Of a stretch of DNA of 64,000 nt, positions 44,608-54,141 are shown in pieces. Position 1 is the first letter of the stretch. Each line of letters begins with the position of its first letter. A model generated the notes under the pieces. The model saw only the letters and a list, made by a program, of their open reading frames with translations, was not told the DNA's origin and ran no database searches. This DNA comes from SZUA-229 sp041589175 (lineage in GTDB: Bacteria > Pseudomonadota > Gammaproteobacteria > SZUA-229): the NCBI GenBank assembly GCA_041589175.1, contig JBFHWF010000004.1, forward strand, positions 1 through 64,000. The letters run 5' to 3'. The position numbers and the translations under genes were made by a program.

Positions 44608-44762
44608 TTTCGAGTCCTCTAGAGCCTTGCTGCCGTAAAGAGCCGCGTATAATACTCGCTTAACCTCGCCTCGGCAAGGGCAAATCCGCGGAATTTCCCA
44701 CAGATTTTCGTGTTATAGTCCTTTGAGGATCAGGAAAAATATGACAACAGGAGCAACAGCAC

Positions 44763-45236
44763 ATGAAAATGCTAGTCAGCATGGTTCTCACCATGGGCAT
44801 ACTGCTTTTTGGCGCACATTATGCGATGAAAGGCGGCATCCCCGGAATTCCCGGCCTGCCGGGCGCTGGTAGCAACAATGGCCCCAAAGGACTGAGCCAA
44901 ATGGGCAACCCCACGGTGGATGAAGATGTCACCGTATACACCTGGACCGATGAACAGGGCGTCACCCACTTCGGCAGTACACCACCAACCAACCAGGGTG
45001 CCTATGAAAAGAAAGAAATCCTCGCCAATACGAATGTCGTTCAGGCACTAAAACCTGGCGAAGAAGAGGAAGAAAAGCCTGCTCAGGGCGGTAAGGTCGC
45101 CCATATCAGCAAGGTTTACTCCCCCGAGGGTGTCAAGGACCTGATGCAGGAGACCAGCGACCTGCAGCAGCAACTCAACGAACGCATGGCTGAGCAGGAC
45201 AAGATGCTGCAGGACATTATGGGCGGCAAAAAATAG
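44763..45236 (+). CDS. DUF4124-domain protein
   Basis: A 157-residue protein with an N-terminal hydrophobic segment (residues 3-20), a Gly/Pro-rich stretch, and a DUF4124 domain with VYTWTDEQGVTHFGSTPP. A C-terminal coiled-coil part follows. It is probably anchored to or exported across the inner membrane. Related by domain to the protein at 50667. Function unknown. It ends four bases before the convergent hemW gene. Confidence 0.75.
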   Translation: MKMLVSMVLTMGILLFGAHYAMKGGIPGIPGLPGAGSNNGPKGLSQMGNPTVDEDVTVYTWTDEQGVTHFGSTPPTNQGAYEKKEILANTNVVQALKPGEEEEEKPAQGGKVAHISKVYSPEGVKDLMQETSDLQQQLNERMAEQDKMLQDIMGGKK

Positions 45237-45239
45237 CCC

Positions 45240-46397
45240 TCACTCATCAAACAGGTTAACCAGGTCATTCAGGAACAGGTAACCCTGCTGTGTGGCCTGG
45301 TAGCCTGCGGCCGATTCCCACTTTTCCAGCAGCCCCTTCTCAACCGCCTTCTCACAGGTATTCGCAACCCGACTAAACGACAGGCCGGTGTGCGCTTCAA
45401 AATCCTGCAGGCTAAAACCCTCGCGTAGGCGCAGGGCGTTTAGCATAAATTCAAATGCGAGCTGTGAGTCTTCAATCAACTCATGAGCGGATATTTTCTC
45501 CGTAGCCGAGGCCTGCATATAGGCTGCTGGCTGGCGCAGCTGCCAGTAGCGCTGCACCTGGCCATTATCGGATCGACTGATCTTGCCGTGTGCACCCGCC
45601 CCCAGGGCGAGGTAATCACCGAACTGCCAGTAGTTGAGATTATGCTGGCAACGCCGCCCTTCCCGGGCATAGGCCGAAATTTCATATTGCTGATAGCCCT
45701 GCTCCGCCAGCAGCGCCTGCCCCTGCTGCTGCAGCTCGAAGGCCATCTCGTCATCGGGTACGCTGGGTGGCCTTGCATGAAACAGGGTATTGGGCTCGAT
45801 AGTGAGCTGGTACCAGGAAATATGCTCTGGCTGCAAGGCAATAGCCTGCCTGAGATCCGCCAGCCCGGCTTCCAGACTTTGACCCGGCAGGCCGTACATC
45901 AGGTCCAGGTTAATATTTTCAAAACCTGCTGTGCGAGCAACATCGAAGGCACGTAACGCTTCATCCGCAGAGTGTATTCGCCCCAGTGCCTGTAGCTTTA
46001 CGTCATCGAAGCTCTGCACCCCTATCGACAGCCGATTCACCCCGGCCTGGTAAAAACCATTGAATTTATCCTGCTCGACCGTGCCCGGATTTGCCTCCAT
46101 GGTGACTTCCATATTTGGCAAACAGTTCAGGTGACTTCTCACCATCGACAGCAGTTGATCAATACCCGCAGCAGAAAACAGGCTGGGTGTGCCACCACCA
46201 ATAAACACGGACACGATGCGTCGCCCCCAGATGCTCGGTAACTGGGCCTGCAGATCTTCTTGCAGCGCGCGAAGGTATTCCTGCTCCGGTAGCTGTTCAA
46301 ACGTGTGGGAGTTAAAGTCGCAGTAAGGACATTTTTTAACGCACCACGGGATATGGATATATAATGCCAGCGGCGGCAGCTGTTGAAATTCAGACAT
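45240..46397 (-). CDS. hemW: Radical SAM haem chaperone HemW
   Basis: A 385-residue protein with the radical SAM motif CVKKCPYCDF near residue 19, then GGGTPSLF and the VNRLSIGVQSF stretch. The C-terminal HemN-like wing and the HELIEDSQL region are present. It lacks the extended N-terminal part of HemN and matches HemW in length, and such proteins bind and transfer haem rather than oxidise coproporphyrinogen. It is convergent with the DUF4124 gene. Confidence 0.92.
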   Translation of the reverse strand: MSEFQQLPPLALYIHIPWCVKKCPYCDFNSHTFEQLPEQEYLRALQEDLQAQLPSIWGRRIVSVFIGGGTPSLFSAAGIDQLLSMVRSHLNCLPNMEVTMEANPGTVEQDKFNGFYQAGVNRLSIGVQSFDDVKLQALGRIHSADEALRAFDVARTAGFENINLDLMYGLPGQSLEAGLADLRQAIALQPEHISWYQLTIEPNTLFHARPPSVPDDEMAFELQQQGQALLAEQGYQQYEISAYAREGRRCQHNLNYWQFGDYLALGAGAHGKISRSDNGQVQRYWQLRQPAAYMQASATEKISAHELIEDSQLAFEFMLNALRLREGFSLQDFEAHTGLSFSRVANTCEKAVEKGLLEKWESAAGYQATQQGYLFLNDLVNLFDE

Positions 46398-46440
46398 GTC
46401 GCCATTTTATAACAGCCGAACCCTAGAAACATCTATTCCC

Positions 46441-46857
46441 ATGCCAGGCTCAGACGACACCAGACTTTTTCTTCGCGCCAGCCTTAAATTACTGACGGCC
46501 TTTGCCGCCGTATTTCTCGCGTATATTCTTTTGCAGGTCGTCATGGGGCCCGGTAAACAGGCACCACGCTATGATGAAGAAATTGATGTATCCAGCCTTA
46601 AGTTGAATCAGAGCCTGCACTATCCCGTTCAGGGGCGTGAGTTACTCGTTATCAGAAGTCCGCACGGTTACCATGCGTTCTGGGCACAACATCCAACCTA
46701 TGGTTGTCGTCTTGAGTATCGAGAACCCTGGATTATTCCTGTCTGTATTGACCTGAAATATTCACTTGATGGGCGCAGTTTTAAACATGATGACAGCCTC
46801 GCCGCTCCACGCCATGAAATGGCCGGTGAAGGCAAGCTGATCATTTATTCTGACTGA
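46441..46857 (+). CDS. Unknown single-pass membrane protein
   Basis: A 138-residue protein with a membrane segment near residues 18-34 (LTAFAAVFLAYILLQVV). Two cysteines (in TYGCRLEY and PVCIDL) could form a disulfide outside the membrane. Start at 46441 is chosen because it places the helix near the N terminus; ATG 46396 is in frame. Its end overlaps the ampG-like gene by 13 bases. Function unknown. Confidence 0.6.
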   Translation: MPGSDDTRLFLRASLKLLTAFAAVFLAYILLQVVMGPGKQAPRYDEEIDVSSLKLNQSLHYPVQGRELLVIRSPHGYHAFWAQHPTYGCRLEYREPWIIPVCIDLKYSLDGRSFKHDDSLAAPRHEMAGEGKLIIYSD

Positions 46858-48140
46858 GACATTTGAGCGGACTGACGACGCGATAGAATACGTATCAGCA
46901 GTATCGCCGGCAAGCCAAGCGCCGCCGTGTAGATAAAGAAATTCACATAGCCATACGCCTCAACCACCGTGCCGGAAAAGCCACCGATAAATTTTGCCGG
47001 TAGCAACATCAGCGAACTAAACAGGGCATACTGGGTCGCCGTATAGGCCTTGTTGGTAAGACCAGAGAGATAGGCAATAAAGGCAGACCCCGCAATTCCG
47101 GCACTCAGGTTATCTGCAGCAATCACCATCGCCAATAAAGATGTTCCCGGAGGGCTCATCGCCACCAGCACAAATAACAGGTTGGTAATCACCACGATGA
47201 TCGCGCCCGTCATCAGAATAGGAAACACACCATACCTGACTACCATAGCCCCACCCAACAATGCACCGATAATGGTAACAACAGGGCCGATGGTTTTGGT
47301 CACCAGACCAATCTGCAAATCGGTATAACCCACATCCACATATAACGGGTTAGCCATAATCCCCATGGAAATATCGCTCACCCTGAATAGCCCGATAAAC
47401 AGCAATACCAGCAGGGCAAACTGCCCATTGCGTTTAAAGAAATCCGTAAAAGGACAAATAACCGCGCCAATGACCCAGGCATACAGCGCCTGAATTTTTG
47501 CGGGCAAATGCGTGGATCGCTCCAGGAACTGCACGACGCTCGCTTCCTGCTGCCAGGTATCACGACTGATACTACGATCCGGTTCGGGTATCAGCAATGT
47601 GGTTAGAATACCAACCAGCATGCAACCCGCCATTGCCATATATGCCTGTGGCCAGGATGCAAAGTGCGCAATGCTAAACGCACCTCCCCCAGCTAGCAGC
47701 ATACCCAGCCGGTAACCCATCTGGTAGGTACCCGACATGGCACCCTGTGATTCAACCGGCATGGCTTCGATGCGCCAGGCATCAATCGCGATATCCTGTG
47801 TCGCGGATGAAAATGCGACGAGTAAAGCCGCGTATACAAGCAGGATTAACTGACTTTGTGGATCGCTGGACGCCATTAATAACAGGCCGATAATAATGCC
47901 GACCTGTGCCAGCAGTATCCAGCTGCGTCGCTGGCCTAACGCATTTCCAAGAAAAGGTAAATTGAGACGGTCGACAAGTGGCGACCAGGCAAACTTTAAC
48001 CCATATAAAAGTGCCACCCAGCTAATAAAGCCGATGGTACTTTTATCGATCCCGCTGCGCGCCAGCCAGGCAGATAAAGTTCCGAACACCAGCAATAGCG
48101 GCAGGCCAGCTGAAAACCCCAGAAACAACATCGCAATCAC
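46845..48140 (-). CDS. AmpG-family muropeptide permease
   Basis: A 431-residue major facilitator protein with about 12 to 14 transmembrane helices. The N-terminal LGFSAGLPLLLVFGTLSAWL, WSPLVDRLNLP and SATQDIAIDAWR match AmpG, which imports anhydro-muropeptides for recycling. The only candidate start in frame after the xthA stop is GTG 48140, but the AmpG-like N terminus continues upstream (NYRHPRV) without an ATG, GTG or TTG. Translation start is therefore uncertain. It lies in the same frame as xthA, separated by one stop codon. Confidence 0.78.
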   Translation of the reverse strand: MIAMLFLGFSAGLPLLLVFGTLSAWLARSGIDKSTIGFISWVALLYGLKFAWSPLVDRLNLPFLGNALGQRRSWILLAQVGIIIGLLLMASSDPQSQLILLVYAALLVAFSSATQDIAIDAWRIEAMPVESQGAMSGTYQMGYRLGMLLAGGGAFSIAHFASWPQAYMAMAGCMLVGILTTLLIPEPDRSISRDTWQQEASVVQFLERSTHLPAKIQALYAWVIGAVICPFTDFFKRNGQFALLVLLFIGLFRVSDISMGIMANPLYVDVGYTDLQIGLVTKTIGPVVTIIGALLGGAMVVRYGVFPILMTGAIIVVITNLLFVLVAMSPPGTSLLAMVIAADNLSAGIAGSAFIAYLSGLTNKAYTATQYALFSSLMLLPAKFIGGFSGTVVEAYGYVNFFIYTAALGLPAILLIRILSRRQSAQMSQSE

Positions 48141-48212
48141 CCGGGGGTGACGATAGTTACTGAGCGCATTCGCCCAACTATGTTGTCCAGTTGTCTGTTG
48201 ACTAGTAATAAT

Positions 48213-48989
48213 TTATTCCAGGATATAGTCGTAATCGATTATCAGTGGCGCATGATCGGAAAAGCGCTCGTCTTTGTAAATATGTGTCGACTTTACCGTA
48301 TCTTTCAGCTTAGGGGTAATCACCTGATAATCGATACGCCAGCCGGTATTATTCGCCCAGGCCTGTCCTCGATTACTCCACCAGGTATATTCGTGTTCTT
48401 TCTGATTGACCACGCGAAACGCATCCACATAACCCACCTCGTCGAACAGCTTTGTCATCCAGTCGCGTTCTTCTGGCAGGAAGCCCGAGTTTTTCTGGTT
48501 ACTACGCCAGTTTTTGATATCGATTTTCTTGTGCGCAATATTCCAGTCACCGCAGATGACGAACTCCCTGCGCTTGCGTCGCAATTTCTGCAAGTGTGGC
48601 AAAAAGCGGTCCATAAAATCGAATTTCAAGGCCTGGCGTTCTTCCGACGATGAGCCAGAATGCATATACAGGGAAACTACGCTGATTTTTTCGAACTCAA
48701 CCTCAAGGTAACGCCCCTCCAGGTCGATATCATGCATGCCAATACCAAATTTCACCTTGCGTGGTTTCTGTTTGCAATAAACGGCGACACCGCTATAGCC
48801 TTTTTTCTCGGCATCATGGTAGTAACAGTGATAACCCTCGGGGCGAAACATGTCATCTTCCAGCTGATGCTCCTGGGCCTTGGTTTCCTGGATACAGACA
48901 ACGTCAGCCTGTTGCTTTTTTAACCATTCGAAAAAACCCTTTCGTGCAGCAGCGCGGATTCCGTTGGTGTTAACTGATATAATACGCAT
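48213..48989 (-). CDS. xth: Exodeoxyribonuclease III family protein
   Basis: A 258-residue AP endonuclease/3'-5' exonuclease. The start MRIISVNTNGIRAA and motifs CIQETKAQ, KGYSGVAVY, CGDWNIAH and the C-terminal DYQVIT/SDHAPL are clear. It acts in base excision repair at abasic sites. Start 48989 fits the family N terminus, so the longer frame to 49058 is not needed. Divergent from pyrE across 79 bases. Confidence 0.95.
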   Translation of the reverse strand: MRIISVNTNGIRAAARKGFFEWLKKQQADVVCIQETKAQEHQLEDDMFRPEGYHCYYHDAEKKGYSGVAVYCKQKPRKVKFGIGMHDIDLEGRYLEVEFEKISVVSLYMHSGSSSEERQALKFDFMDRFLPHLQKLRRKRREFVICGDWNIAHKKIDIKNWRSNQKNSGFLPEERDWMTKLFDEVGYVDAFRVVNQKEHEYTWWSNRGQAWANNTGWRIDYQVITPKLKDTVKSTHIYKDERFSDHAPLIIDYDYILE

Positions 48990-49068
48990 AAATGAATTCA
49001 ATAAATCTGTTGTGTAATAACACTTCTGGCAGCGCATTTTACATGCTGGGGACGACACAAGGTAGCAT

Positions 49069-49713
49069 ATGAAAGATTATCAAAAGAATTTTATAGAACT
49101 CGCACTACAGTACGACGTACTGAAATTTGGTGAATTCAAACTCAAATCTGGCCGCCAAAGCCCTTACTTTTTCAACGCTGGCCTGTTTAACACCGGCAAG
49201 GCACTGGCCGAAATGGGCCGTTGTTATGCACAGGCGATCGTAGACAGCGGCATTCAGTATGACGTGCTATTTGGTCCCGCCTACAAGGGTATTCCCCTGG
49301 TTGCGGTAACCGCCATGGCACTCTATCTGGATCATGGCCTTGACGTGCCCTATGCCTTTAACCGCAAGGAAGCCAAGGACCATGGCGAAGGCGGCAATAT
49401 CGTAGGCTCACCGCTGGAGGGACAGGTGCTGATTCTTGATGATGTAATTACCGCAGGCACCGCTATCCGTGAAGCCATTGATATCATCGATGCCAATAAC
49501 GCAACGGCCATAGGCGTCATGATTGCACTGGATCGACAGGAAAAAGGCAAGGGATCACAATCAGCTGTGCAGGAAGTGAATAGCGAATATGGTATCAACG
49601 TTCTGAACATTATCAGCCTGCAGCATCTGATCCAGTATCTCAAGGACAGTGGCAATGAAGAAATGCTGGACGCCATGATGTTCTATCGTAACGAATACGG
49701 CATCGAAGCCTGA
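49069..49713 (+). CDS. pyrE: Orotate phosphoribosyltransferase
   Basis: A 214-residue enzyme that converts orotate and PRPP to orotidine monophosphate in pyrimidine synthesis. The PRPP-binding motif VLILDDVITAGTAIREA near residue 122 is diagnostic, with FNRKEAKDHGEGG upstream holding the flexible loop. It is divergent from the exonuclease III gene and converges on the TauE gene. Confidence 0.96.
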   Translation: MKDYQKNFIELALQYDVLKFGEFKLKSGRQSPYFFNAGLFNTGKALAEMGRCYAQAIVDSGIQYDVLFGPAYKGIPLVAVTAMALYLDHGLDVPYAFNRKEAKDHGEGGNIVGSPLEGQVLILDDVITAGTAIREAIDIIDANNATAIGVMIALDRQEKGKGSQSAVQEVNSEYGINVLNIISLQHLIQYLKDSGNEEMLDAMMFYRNEYGIEA

Positions 49714-49718
49714 GTGAA

Positions 49719-50477
49719 CTACCCCAGTATCAACTTGATACCAACCAGCAGGGTCACCACTTCATAGGTGACCTTGATCAGTCGATTCCCCTTCACAATC
49801 GCCATATGCGCGCCGAGATAACCGCCCAGCAAAGAGCCCAGCAGTAATGCGGGCAGCCATGCCCAGTAGATTTCCCCGAGTATACCGAGGGTAACCGCAC
49901 CACTGCCATTCCAGAAAATACCCACCAGAATCAGTGTGTAGGCGACTGCCATACGATAGTCGAGACCAAACCAGCGAACCAGCCAGAGCGTCACAAACAG
50001 CCCTGTACCAGAGGTTAGTGAACCATTCAGGCCGCCGATGAGGAATATCACCACGCCGCCAATCAACATGCCTCGACGATCCCGATTACTGACCTGAAGC
50101 GACTGACCCAGCTGGGGTGATAACCAGGAATACACGCCTAGCCCCATGGTCAGTACACCCAGCGCAATCTCCGCTGCTCGATCCGGCACTTCCAGAATAA
50201 TGCTAGCACCCAGGATAACCCCCGGGATCCCGCATGCCAGAATATACAGGGCGAAATTTCTTTCCAGCTTACTGGAACTCAGGTGGCGAATTGTCGCTCC
50301 AATACCCAGGGCCACACTGGCGACCTTATGTGTTGCCAGCGCCACACCGAATGGCAGCCCCAGAAAGATGAGCGCAGGCAACTGAATCAGGCCAGCACCT
50401 CCACCGGCCAGCGCGGAAAAGAAGTTTGCCAGCAGAGAGACGATAAACAGGATAATTTGATCAGTAAACGCTTGCAT
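49719..50477 (-). CDS. TauE/SafE-family sulfite exporter-like protein
   Basis: A 252-residue membrane protein with about eight hydrophobic helices. Motifs FSALAGGGAGLIQLPAL and GGLNGSLTSGTG are typical of TauE/SafE (DUF81), a family of small anion exporters (sulfite, sulfoacetate and others). The substrate is unknown. In a window with several sulfur genes, sulfite export is a reasonable guess. It is convergent with pyrE. Confidence 0.85.
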   Translation of the reverse strand: MQAFTDQIILFIVSLLANFFSALAGGGAGLIQLPALIFLGLPFGVALATHKVASVALGIGATIRHLSSSKLERNFALYILACGIPGVILGASIILEVPDRAAEIALGVLTMGLGVYSWLSPQLGQSLQVSNRDRRGMLIGGVVIFLIGGLNGSLTSGTGLFVTLWLVRWFGLDYRMAVAYTLILVGIFWNGSGAVTLGILGEIYWAWLPALLLGSLLGGYLGAHMAIVKGNRLIKVTYEVVTLLVGIKLILG

Positions 50478-50666
50478 GTATCATTAACAGTCCAGACAGG
50501 AAGTGTGTATTTTGCCACAACTTGAAACAACAGCTGCGGCAATATAGCATCGAGCCATATATACTCAGGAAATATAACTTAATAAGTAAAGGCCCAGCAC
50601 GCTCTTCTTCAGAGCCATGACTGGGCACCGTATTCACCATACAGGATTAACAGAAAGTACCGAGCC

Positions 50667-51320
50667 ATGAAAACAAAACAGATCATTACAGGTATTCAGT
50701 TTCTACTAATCAGCGCAAGCCTGACCCTGACATTCCCGGCACATGCCTTAAAAAAATGGGTGGATGAACATGGAAATGTCCATTACGGTGACCGTGTACC
50801 ACCGCAGTACCTGAAAAAGGAACATGAAACACTAAATGAGGAAGGCATTGTTATTCGCAAAGCGAAGGCACGAAAATCTGACGAACAGATCGCAGAAGAA
50901 GAGCGCCAGCGCGAAGCAAAGAAAGAAGCTGACAAGCAACGCCTGATCGCACAGCGCAAACAGGCACTACGCGATCGCGTACTACTCGACACGTTCACCA
51001 CCGAACGCGATCTGGAAATTGCACGTGACGCACGTATCGAAGCTATCGACTCGCAGATCTCTCTTGCAAAAACACTCATCAATAAGGATGAGCAGAAACT
51101 CCAGGACGTTAAAGATCGTATCAAGAGCATTGAAGCAGGTGGCAGAGAAGCACCCGAAAACCTGCACAAAGAAGTTGTTGCTGTCAGTCGCCAGCTGGAA
51201 AACAACTATGCATTTATCGAAGACAAGAATAATGAGCGCCAATCCACACTGGACAAATTCAAGGAAGATGTAAAACGCTTTCGCGAGTTAAAATCTGGCA
51301 CCAGGCCCGGCTCACTCTAA
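50667..51320 (+). CDS. DUF4124-domain exported protein with coiled coil
   Basis: A 217-residue protein with a signal peptide (FLLISASLTLTFPAHA), a DUF4124 domain with KKWVDEHGNVHYGDRVPPQ, and then a long charged coiled coil (residues about 75-205, full of Glu, Lys, Arg and Ala). It is predicted to be periplasmic or membrane-associated. Shares the DUF4124 module with the protein at 44763. Function unknown. It ends six bases before trmH. Confidence 0.78.
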   Translation: MKTKQIITGIQFLLISASLTLTFPAHALKKWVDEHGNVHYGDRVPPQYLKKEHETLNEEGIVIRKAKARKSDEQIAEEERQREAKKEADKQRLIAQRKQALRDRVLLDTFTTERDLEIARDARIEAIDSQISLAKTLINKDEQKLQDVKDRIKSIEAGGREAPENLHKEVVAVSRQLENNYAFIEDKNNERQSTLDKFKEDVKRFRELKSGTRPGSL

Positions 51321-51326
51321 GCCACA

Positions 51327-52040
51327 TTGAATCAGCAACGCCTCGACACCATTATACACAGTCTGCGTCAGCGCCAGCCTGACCTGACTGTGTTGATGGA
51401 AAACGTCACCAAACCCCATAATCTGGCAGCCGTCGCGCGCACTGCTGATGCAGTGGGTCTGCTGGATATTCACGCCATTACTGAACGCAAATCGATTCGT
51501 CTCACCAGTATGTCGGCCTCGGGTGTAAAAAAATGGATAAAGGTACATACCCACACTGACATCAATCATGCCATTAAAAATTTCAGACAACAGGACATGC
51601 AGATAATCGCAACCTGTCTGGATGATACAGCCGTTGATTTTCGCGAAGTTGACTACACAAAACCCAGCGCTATTTTAATGGGCAGCGAACTACAGGGCAT
51701 CAGTCAGTATGCTGTCGACGAATCAGATATTCATGTTTATATACCGATGGCCGGACTGGTGCAATCGCTTAATGTATCCGTAGCCAGTGCATTGATTTTA
51801 TACGAAGCGTATCAACAACGTCAGGCTGCCGGCATGTATAATGATTGTCGTCTCGATAATGAACGGTATTACCAGTTATTATTTGAGTGGACTCATCCAA
51901 AAGTCGCACGCTATTGCCAGCAGAAGCAATTAGCCTATCCCCGCATCAATGATCGAGCAGAAATCCTGGAGCCTGTCGCCGACAGTACAACCTATTCAGA
52001 TCAGTCTTTCGCAGACTGGCTAAAACACAAGAAACTATGA
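51327..52040 (+). CDS. trmH: tRNA (guanosine-18-2'-O)-methyltransferase
   Basis: A 237-residue SPOUT methyltransferase that 2'-O-methylates G18 in the D loop of tRNA. The N terminus (RQRQPDLTVLMENVTKPHN) matches E. coli TrmH closely, and the SPOUT knot has GSELQGIS and PMAGLVQSLNVSVASALI. The start is a TTG at 51327; its ribosome binding site is weak. It overlaps the convergent diguanylate cyclase by six bases. Confidence 0.92.
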   Translation: MNQQRLDTIIHSLRQRQPDLTVLMENVTKPHNLAAVARTADAVGLLDIHAITERKSIRLTSMSASGVKKWIKVHTHTDINHAIKNFRQQDMQIIATCLDDTAVDFREVDYTKPSAILMGSELQGISQYAVDESDIHVYIPMAGLVQSLNVSVASALILYEAYQQRQAAGMYNDCRLDNERYYQLLFEWTHPKVARYCQQKQLAYPRINDRAEILEPVADSTTYSDQSFADWLKHKKL

Positions 52041-53267
52041 CGTCTGTAGCGTTTGCTGTTTAACATCCAGCACTTCTGTCTCACCCACCTCAATACGATC
52101 ACGACCTTTCGCCTTTGCTCTGTAAAGTGCTTTATCTGCAGCCTTAAACAGACCAAGCGCAGTAGCATGCTCACTCGGCATGACCGTAGCAACACCTATA
52201 CTCATCGTCACATAGCCTCCTAAAGGAGACGTCGCATGAATCAACTGGGCCTGTGACAGACGAGCCTGCATTTGCTGGGCCACATTAAGTGCACCTGTCT
52301 GCTCCACCCCAGGCAGCAGCACAACAAACTCTTCTCCACCAATACGCGCAAGCACATCACTTGAACGATGCACACAGGCATTCAGCACATCAGCAACATT
52401 CTTCAGACAGACATCACCTTCCGCATGCCCATAGGTATCGTTGTAAAGTTTGAAATAATCAATATCGATCACGATGAGTGACAGTACCTGGTGATCACGT
52501 ATTTCCCGTTTCCATTCCGCTTCCAGTTTCATTTCAAAAAAGCGGCGATTATGCAAGCCCGTTAACGCATCTTCCAGACTTAATGTTTCCAGTTGTTCAT
52601 TAGCGTGTATCAACTCCTGGTTCGACTGACTCAGGGTGTTAACTAGCTGTGATTTCTCGAACTGCATCCCCAGGCTTTCAGACAGATTCTGATCCATACG
52701 ACGGATGGCATAGAACAGACCGATTAGATAGAGCCCAAACATAAACACCAGAATCGTGCCGCGCTCTTCAAGCATAATCGATACATAAACAAGATATGGA
52801 ATTGTGGTCGGCACCTGAAAGCCGAGCATCACACTCTGACTTACACCCAGCAGGGGTATTGCTGCCGCACTCACGCCAAGCAAGACAATAAAAATATAAA
52901 CCTGAGAAAGCGAATCCAGCTTCGAACCAATCAACAAGCCGCCCACACACCAGGTACAGGCAACAACAAAGGTGCAGGCATGGAAGCGACGGTACCAGTA
53001 GGTATAATCAATTGCGTCAGGCTGCTGCTGATGCATTCTTACAAAACGTATTGTATTCCAGGTTCGAGTCAGGGTAAGCGCAACAAACGCCAGCCACCAG
53101 CCAGCACCCTGAATCAGCAGGCCTGCATCAATTGCCAGGTATGCGATAAGGCATGATGCCAGAATCGATAACAACCAGCTCTGTGTCTGGTTGCTGTATA
53201 ACATTGTAACTTTTTTTTCAAAAACCCAGCGCTGGCTATCCGTACTGGCTAACACCTGTTTGTCCAT
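52035..53267 (-). CDS. Membrane-bound diguanylate cyclase (GGDEF)
   Basis: A 410-residue protein with about six transmembrane helices in the first 190 residues, then a GGDEF domain at about 235-395. The active site is RIGGEEFVVLLP. An RSSD lies five residues before that loop, so it keeps the product-inhibition I-site. It should make c-di-GMP in response to a membrane signal. Together with the PilZ and GGDEF-EAL proteins it implies an active c-di-GMP network. Confidence 0.9.
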   Translation of the reverse strand: MDKQVLASTDSQRWVFEKKVTMLYSNQTQSWLLSILASCLIAYLAIDAGLLIQGAGWWLAFVALTLTRTWNTIRFVRMHQQQPDAIDYTYWYRRFHACTFVVACTWCVGGLLIGSKLDSLSQVYIFIVLLGVSAAAIPLLGVSQSVMLGFQVPTTIPYLVYVSIMLEERGTILVFMFGLYLIGLFYAIRRMDQNLSESLGMQFEKSQLVNTLSQSNQELIHANEQLETLSLEDALTGLHNRRFFEMKLEAEWKREIRDHQVLSLIVIDIDYFKLYNDTYGHAEGDVCLKNVADVLNACVHRSSDVLARIGGEEFVVLLPGVEQTGALNVAQQMQARLSQAQLIHATSPLGGYVTMSIGVATVMPSEHATALGLFKAADKALYRAKAKGRDRIEVGETEVLDVKQQTLQTS

Positions 53268-53296
53268 ATGTAATTAAATTCCCGTAACCTTCATCT

Positions 53297-54013
53297 TCAT
53301 TTCTCGGCTCGCGCAAGGCTCCACACATCCACTCGCTCAACACCCTCTGCCAGTAAACAACGGGATAACTCCATCACCGTTGAAGCCGTTGTCACAACAT
53401 CATCAAACAACACAACATGTCGATAGGGCTTGCTGAGTCGAACCGCAAATGCGCCCTTTATATTTTTTCTGCGCTGTTGTGCATTTTTCCCTGTCTGGTG
53501 TTCGGTATTACGAACTCGTTTACAGCTATCCACATCCACTGATAATGACATCGATTGCGCAAGTGGTCGAACCAGCAATTCACACTGGTTAAACCCTCGT
53601 TGTCGTAACCTGTTGTCGTGCAGCGGCATCGGCATAATCACCTCTGGCAGAGTGAGATGCCGCTGCAAACGCACAAACTCACGTAACATCAGACCGGACA
53701 GGAGTGGGGCAAATGCCAGCTTAGCATTAAACTTCAGCTGGTGAATCATCCATTCGAGCGGTTGCGCATACACAAAAGGACTCCAGCTAAAGGCAAATGG
53801 CGGTGCCGATTGCAGGCATTCACCACAGCATATCGGCTCATTCGTTGAATTTGTCAGATGAGGCATGGGCAGGGCACAACAATGACAACTGGGATGATTG
53901 GCAACCAGATCTGCTGCACAGGCCACACAAATATTGAGGTCGCCCAGCAGCTGCTGATGACCCTCACACAGCAGGCAGTACCGCGGATAGAGAAAAGATA
54001 GTAGTGAGTGCAT
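53297..54013 (-). CDS. ComF-family phosphoribosyltransferase-like protein
   Basis: A 238-residue protein with an N-terminal double zinc-binding segment (CLLCEGH, CVAC, CHCCALPM, CCGEC) and a C-terminal PRTase domain with VVLFDDVVTTAST. ComF-type proteins in Gram-negatives are linked to DNA uptake (GntX in E. coli). Start 54013 is the first with a family-like N terminus. It is divergent from bioB, a common arrangement in Gammaproteobacteria. Confidence 0.87.
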   Translation of the reverse strand: MHSLLSFLYPRYCLLCEGHQQLLGDLNICVACAADLVANHPSCHCCALPMPHLTNSTNEPICCGECLQSAPPFAFSWSPFVYAQPLEWMIHQLKFNAKLAFAPLLSGLMLREFVRLQRHLTLPEVIMPMPLHDNRLRQRGFNQCELLVRPLAQSMSLSVDVDSCKRVRNTEHQTGKNAQQRRKNIKGAFAVRLSKPYRHVVLFDDVVTTASTVMELSRCLLAEGVERVDVWSLARAEK

Positions 54014-54141
54014 CTTCCATATTTGCCCGGAAAAATCTGCAAGCAGCGATATGCTGGAGAAATATGCTCCGGGAAACTCCATTTTCAGAGAAAAGCGGGT
54101 ATCATTACCCCTCTCAGATGCACTATATAGATCTCAGCCCC

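Noticed and set aside
54014..54141. BirA operator between comF and bioB
   Set aside because: No TTGTAAACC-type palindrome is present.
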